In this document: in pieces, positions 60,520 through 64,000 of the stretch
Numbering within the stretch: position 1 is the stretch's first letter
Layout: each line of letters opens with the position of its first letter
Assembly: GCF_003007735.2 (NCBI RefSeq)
Contig: NZ_PXNQ02000003.1
Coordinates: forward strand, 248,001-312,000
Source: Paracoccus methylarcula
GTDB lineage: Bacteria > Pseudomonadota > Alphaproteobacteria > Rhodobacterales > Rhodobacteraceae
Reading direction: 5' to 3'
DNA: 64,000 bases
Notes under the pieces: generated by a model
The model's database searches: none
Seen by the model: the letters and a program-made list of their open reading frames with translations, nothing else
Told to the model about the DNA's origin: nothing
Made by a program: the position numbers and the translations under genes

Positions 60520-61343
60520 GGCTGCACCTCTGCGGGGATCGCGCCAAGGACGCGCAGCCGGTCGCTGTCGTCGGACAGGTCGGGAACCGACAGCCGGGCA
60601 AGGCGGCTGGCGCGGCCATCGCTGACCGCCAGAACGCCGCTTGGCGCAACGCATTCGATCTCGTCCAGGATCAGCGCGACGGTGAGCTTGCGGCGGCGGG
60701 CAAGGCGCGACAATGCGGCCTCTGCCGATTGCCACCCGCCCGGAGCGGTTGCCAGCAGAATCCGCCCGCCCGCAGGGGCGAGACGGGCCGCATGGGCCAG
60801 CGCCTCGGTCAGTGAAGGCGTGCCGGGTTCCGCCAATGCGCGGTCATGCTGATGGGCCAGCAGCCGGGAAACGCTGGCCATATGCGCGTCGCCGGTGGCC
60901 GGAGCCAGTTCCGCCAGCCCGGCGCCCGAAACGGTCAGCCCCGCCACCGAGCCCCCGCGCAGCGCCGCCTGCCATCCCATCCGCGCGAGATGCCGGGCCG
61001 CCCGGACGGATCGCAGCGCCGTCCCGGTGCCCCACAGCATCGGGGCGCGGAAATCGGCGATCAGCAGGGTGGTGTCGTCGCGATCCTCGTGCAGGCTGCG
61101 GATATGCGGCTGGCCGGTGCGGGCCGTGGCGGCGGGGTCCAGCCGCCTCGGATCGTCGCCCGCGACATAGGCGCGGATCTCGCGCAGATCCATGCCCGAT
61201 CCCTCCAGCCGCGCCGGAGCCACGCCCGGACGGCGCGTGGCAGGGCGATGGCGGCCCGGTCCCCGTATCTCGTCACGCAGCGCCAGCAACTCCTCTGCCG
61301 TCAACCGGATTCCCGGGGCATCCGGCAGAGCGGCCAGAGTCAC
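60516..61343 (-). CDS. DUF58-family protein
   Basis: 275 aa from GTG 61343, overlapping the MoxR stop (TGGTGA). The DUF58 signature is LREIRAYVAGDDPRRLDPAATARTGQPHIRSLHEDRDD, the match to RxYxxGDxxRxIDWxATAR. The remainder is a divergent vWA-like fold (LLIADFRAPM). DUF58 proteins are regular partners of MoxR ATPases; the exact activity is unknown. Confidence 0.88.
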   Translation of the reverse strand: MTLAALPDAPGIRLTAEELLALRDEIRGPGRHRPATRRPGVAPARLEGSGMDLREIRAYVAGDDPRRLDPAATARTGQPHIRSLHEDRDDTTLLIADFRAPMLWGTGTALRSVRAARHLARMGWQAALRGGSVAGLTVSGAGLAELAPATGDAHMASVSRLLAHQHDRALAEPGTPSLTEALAHAARLAPAGGRILLATAPGGWQSAEAALSRLARRRKLTVALILDEIECVAPSGVLAVSDGRASRLARLSVPDLSDDSDRLRVLGAIPAEVQP

Positions 61344-62296
61344 CAAGGCCGCACCTCGCGCAGGATGTCGGCGACGAGCGATCGTCCACTGCGCCCCTCG
61401 CTGACGGCCTGCCATGCGGGAACCATGCGATGCGCAAGGGCGTCGGCCGCCAGCGCCTCGGCATCCTCGGGCAGGCCGTGATCGCGGCCATGCAGCCAAG
61501 CCCGCGCCCGCACGCCCGCCGCCAGCGCCAGTGATCCGCGCGGCGAGACCGGATGCTCGATCCATTCGGCCACCGCGCCGCCCGGGCGCGTGGCCATCAC
61601 CAGCCGCACGATGAAATCCTTAAGCGCCGGGGCCAGATGCACCTGCGCCACCTCGGCCTGCGCCTGTGACAGTTCCTCTGGCGTCACCGCCGTTGCCGCG
61701 ACAGGGGGCGATTGCCCTTCGGCCTCGACCAAATCGAGGATGGCGCGTTCGGCCTCGGCCCCCGGCAGGTCAAGTCGCAGATGCAGAAGGAAGCGGTCAA
61801 GCTGCGCCTCGGGCAGCGGGAAGGTTCCCTCGTGCTCGATCGGGTTTTGGGTGGCCACGACCATGAAGGGATCGGGCAGGGGGCGGGTGGTGCCGCCTGT
61901 CGTCACCTGCCGCTCGGCCATCGCCTCCAGCAGCGCCGATTGCACCTTGGGCGGGGCGCGGTTGATCTCGTCCACCAGCACGAGGCTGTGAAAGATCGGA
62001 CCGGCCATGAAATCGAAACCGCCGGTCTCGGGCCGGAACACCTGCGTGCCGGTCAGATCCGAGGGCAGCAGGTCGGGCGTGCACTGAATGCGCGCATGAC
62101 TGCCGGGCAGATGCGCGGCCAGTTGCTTGACGGCGCGGGTCTTGGCGATGCCGGGCGGTCCCTCGATCAGCACATGCCCGCCGGACAGCAGCGCGATCAG
62201 CAGCCGTTCGACAAGGATTTCATGGCCGATCAGCGTTGCGCCGACCTCGGCCCCCAATCGCGCGACGGCGTGGGCTTTATGCGATAATTCGTTCAT
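61340..62296 (-). CDS. moxR: MoxR-family AAA+ ATPase
   Basis: 318 aa from ATG 62296 with GGAGGAGG upstream; an in-frame ATG at 62353 lies ahead of this site and is rejected. Walker A IEGPPGIAKTRA, Walker B LVLVDEINRAPPKVQSALLEAMAE, sensor-1 region VVATQNPIEHEGTFPLPEAQLDRF. It is a chaperone-like ATPase that remodels vWA-protein partners, and leads the seven-gene Bat operon. Every junction in the operon is an overlap, so the products are probably made in fixed ratios. Confidence 0.95.
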   Translation of the reverse strand: MNELSHKAHAVARLGAEVGATLIGHEILVERLLIALLSGGHVLIEGPPGIAKTRAVKQLAAHLPGSHARIQCTPDLLPSDLTGTQVFRPETGGFDFMAGPIFHSLVLVDEINRAPPKVQSALLEAMAERQVTTGGTTRPLPDPFMVVATQNPIEHEGTFPLPEAQLDRFLLHLRLDLPGAEAERAILDLVEAEGQSPPVAATAVTPEELSQAQAEVAQVHLAPALKDFIVRLVMATRPGGAVAEWIEHPVSPRGSLALAAGVRARAWLHGRDHGLPEDAEALAADALAHRMVPAWQAVSEGRSGRSLVADILREVRPW

Positions 62297-62358
62297 CGCC
62301 TCCTCCCAGGGGTGAACATGCACAGTCTGCAAGGAGTCGCGTCGCGGCGCCACCCCGT

Positions 62359-62808
62359 CTAAAGTAGGAGATGGAAACCGCCCCTGTCGCGCAAAATTTC
62401 CACAATGCGCGTTCCAGGTCTTACGAACTCATAGCCCCCGCCGACATTGGTGCTGGCATCGATGTTCACCGCTACCGTCGGCGCCTTACCATCGCCCATC
62501 AGAAGCTCGATCAGCTTGAGCTTTACCCTGTCGTCGGTCTTCTCATCGTTCAGCATTTCGGCCGCGACATCGAAAACACGGGCCCGCAATACTGCCCGCT
62601 TGCTCTCGACGTCCGTGACAAAGCGCGCCTGGGTATCAGCCAGCAACTCCGCGACCGCAGGCCGCTTGAGCGCCTTCGACAGACCGTAGCGAGACATGCC
62701 CACCTCTTCGGCTGCCGCGGTGATTGATTAACCCTTGCGGACACGCGCATCAACAGCAGCGCGGACCTTGGAGGAAAGCTGTGGCTGCGCATCCTTGGCC
62801 AGACCCAT
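62359..62808 (-). pseudogene. Small HTH protein gene with an in-frame stop
   Basis: From ATG 62808 the frame reads GLAKDAQPQLSSKVRAAVDARVRKG, then TAA at 62728-62730, and continues without a shift as SITAAAEEVGMSRYGLSKALKRPAVAELL, FVTDVESKRAVLRARVFDVAAEML and on to a stop at 62359. The HTH-like core (AAEEVGMSRYGLSKALKRP) spans the region right after the stop, so the whole forms one 149-codon gene split by a nonsense codon. Similar small HTH proteins are common in Rhodobacterales mobile regions. Re-initiation at ATG 62703 could still give a 114-aa product lacking the first helices. Confidence 0.6.
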
Positions 62809-63237
62809 TGGCAATATAACGAGCTTCCCTTCTGGGTGCTCATGAAGGATCGGGAGCAGATCAGGGAGGCGTTCCCGGTCTTGCAGAAGCTGCTGCGCCC
62901 TCTGCAAGACGTTTGTGCCGCCAAGGCAAACATCACGGTCGCCTTCATTACCTTCGAAGGCGATCAGAGATGCAGTCATGGTATGTTCAAAGGGGAGGAG
63001 TTTTTCGAAGAGAACGCCATCAGTGATCTCTATGAAGAACCCGGATGCCGTCCTCGAGAGTCGAGTGTTTTCGATGATGCCTATCCCAACGACCCTTGGG
63101 CGATGAAGTCGACACATGACGATCCCTGGATCGTGTAGGAACAGGTCTGCGAACCTCACGTCACCTGCGGCAGGGACGGATCGTCCTCATCGACCCGCCT
63201 GCATGGCGGTCAAACGGTTAGGAGGCGACGGCCACAA
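62809..63237. other. Region with ambiguous open frames
   Basis: Both strands are open here: minus up to an ATG at 63159 in frame with the HTH gene, plus from 62836 to 63138 (100 codons). Neither translation matches a family I know and neither has a clear ribosome-binding site, so I do not call a gene. Confidence 0.4.
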
Positions 63238-63240
63238 CGA

Positions 63241-63278
63241 TCGCCCATAAAAGAAGGCCCGCGCTTTGCGCGGGCCTT
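63241..63278 (-). terminator. Rho-independent terminator after the TniB-like gene
   Basis: AAGGCCCGCGC, three-base loop, GCGCGGGCCTT (63254-63278) is a perfect 11-bp stem. On the minus strand it is followed by CTTTTAT, giving a typical U-rich tail 26 bp after the stop of the ATPase gene. Confidence 0.85.
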
Positions 63279-63303
63279 GGCTGTACAGATTTCCGGGTTT
63301 AGG

Positions 63304-64000
63304 TCAGATGGTGATTGTGGCCCGTTTCTTTTCCCATATCTCGAAGATTTTCTGGGGTTCAAACAGCTTTTCATAGCTGTCGATCGAGAAGGGGGAATAA
63401 CCCTCCCGTAATCCTGTTCGTCGAGTGAAGGCCAAGCAGAAATGCTGTAGATCCGGCTCGGCCGCCTTCTGATCCAAGGCGAGAACGAAAGCATCGATCA
63501 GGAGTTCGATGACCAAACCCCATCGATTGGCACAGGCACAGGTGAGGCGTTCGTAGAAATCACGCGAGTTCAGGCGGGAAAAATCCAGTCCGGCTTTATC
63601 GGCATAGGCATGGCAGAGACTGGCCAATTCGGTAAGATCTGCTGTACGGTGCAAGACGATCTCGGAAAACGAGACCGGTCGCATGAGATAGGCGAGCTGT
63701 TCCTCGCTGGTAACGTGAAGAACGAGAGTTTCTACGCCCGAGAGGATCAGCATCAGCGGCCATTCCGGCTGCTTGAGCAGCGATTTGAAACTGTCGAGGA
63801 TCATTGCCCGCGCCTCTCCAGTCTTCTTTGGGAAGATATGCTGGCATTCGTCATAGTGAATGCCGATCACTCCCTGCTCGCGAGCCTGGGTGATGACCCG
63901 ATCCCAGACCTCGCGTTGCGTCAGACGACCCTCGGCGGGATAACCCAGACCTTCGCGCAAGGTGTGAATACCCAGGTCTTTCCAACTCAGAAGGCCCTTC
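63304..64000 (-). CDS. TniB-like AAA ATPase (5' end outside window)
   Basis: C-terminal 231 or so residues of an AAA ATPase; the frame is open to the right edge (KGLLSWKDLGIHTLREGLGYP...). Walker B-like IGIHYDECQHIFPKK, sensor LMLILSGVETLVLHVTSEEQLAYLMRPVSF, and a helical C-terminal part are as in TniB/TnsC-type transposition ATPases, where the protein bridges target DNA and the transposase. The Walker A region must lie beyond 64000. It is likely part of a Tn5053/Tn7-like or related element whose end may lie within 62300-63300. Confidence 0.72.
   Translation of the reverse strand, partial: KGLLSWKDLGIHTLREGLGYPAEGRLTQREVWDRVITQAREQGVIGIHYDECQHIFPKKTGEARAMILDSFKSLLKQPEWPLMLILSGVETLVLHVTSEEQLAYLMRPVSFSEIVLHRTADLTELASLCHAYADKAGLDFSRLNSRDFYERLTCACANRWGLVIELLIDAFVLALDQKAAEPDLQHFCLAFTRRTGLREGYSPFSIDSYEKLFEPQKIFEIWEKKRATITI

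Noticed and set aside
62836..63138. 100-codon plus-strand open frame
   Set aside because: Competes with an equally open minus frame; neither has recognisable homology or a convincing start, so no gene is called.

Overview
The window looks like an accessory-rich stretch of a GC-rich alphaproteobacterium, most probably Rhodobacterales and Paracoccus-like. The grounds are codon use, the short ATGA/GTGA gene overlaps, an IS5-type element, and a bat-type aerotolerance operon. Species and replicon cannot be fixed from the sequence. No tRNA, rRNA, CRISPR array or core ribosomal gene was seen, which fits a plasmid, chromid or genomic island.

1-4081 is an iron-chelate uptake module: a FecCD permease running off the left edge, a divergent periplasmic binding protein and a TonB-dependent receptor. 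After a decayed DUF4143 remnant, 4441-28597 is a large catabolic region. It has (i) an operon ubiD-like / ubiX / COG0523 GTPase / cytosine-deaminase-like amidohydrolase; (ii) two tandem COG2159 amidohydrolase-decarboxylases, one frameshifted and the other lacking the metal-binding HxH; (iii) a class III aminotransferase with an APH-fold kinase; (iv) an NCS2 nucleobase permease; (v) a three-subunit molybdenum hydroxylase with a GntR regulator and an XdhC-type maturation protein; and (vi) a BMP-type nucleoside-like ABC importer. Three LysR regulators are interspersed. Together they suggest uptake, hydroxylation, decarboxylation and ring opening of an N-heterocyclic carboxylate or modified nucleobase. 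The substrate is not identifiable by reading.

28831-41226 is a second catabolic unit. A nine-gene minus-strand operon (binding protein with one frameshift, two permeases, fused double ATPase, beta-lactamase-like hydrolase, creatininase-family amidase, RraA-like protein, N-formylglutamate-amidohydrolase-like protein, esterase) is divergent from a nitrilase-family/HpaI-aldolase pair and is followed by a GntR regulator with two DNA-binding domains. A strong dyad lies in the shared promoter. The theme is import and hydrolysis of an amide- or peptide-like compound.

41551-54243 is a siderophore locus: PepSY reductase-like membrane protein, small DUF2946-like protein, a degraded ViuB-type siderophore-interacting protein, an NtaA/DszA-type flavin monooxygenase, a complete Fe-siderophore ABC importer, a TonB receptor, and an unusual 871-aa NRPS protein with order (dead condensation)-carrier-condensation and no adenylation domain. 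This resembles the C-terminal half of VibF.

54244-56547 is scarred DNA: a decayed IS5-family element, an XRE regulator whose start codon abuts the IS end, and a truncated class IV aminotransferase. 56519-62296 is a tightly coupled moxR-DUF58-DUF4381-batA-batB-TPR-batD operon. The right end carries a small HTH gene interrupted by a stop codon and the C-terminal part of a TniB-like AAA ATPase, suggesting the edge of a transposon-like element.
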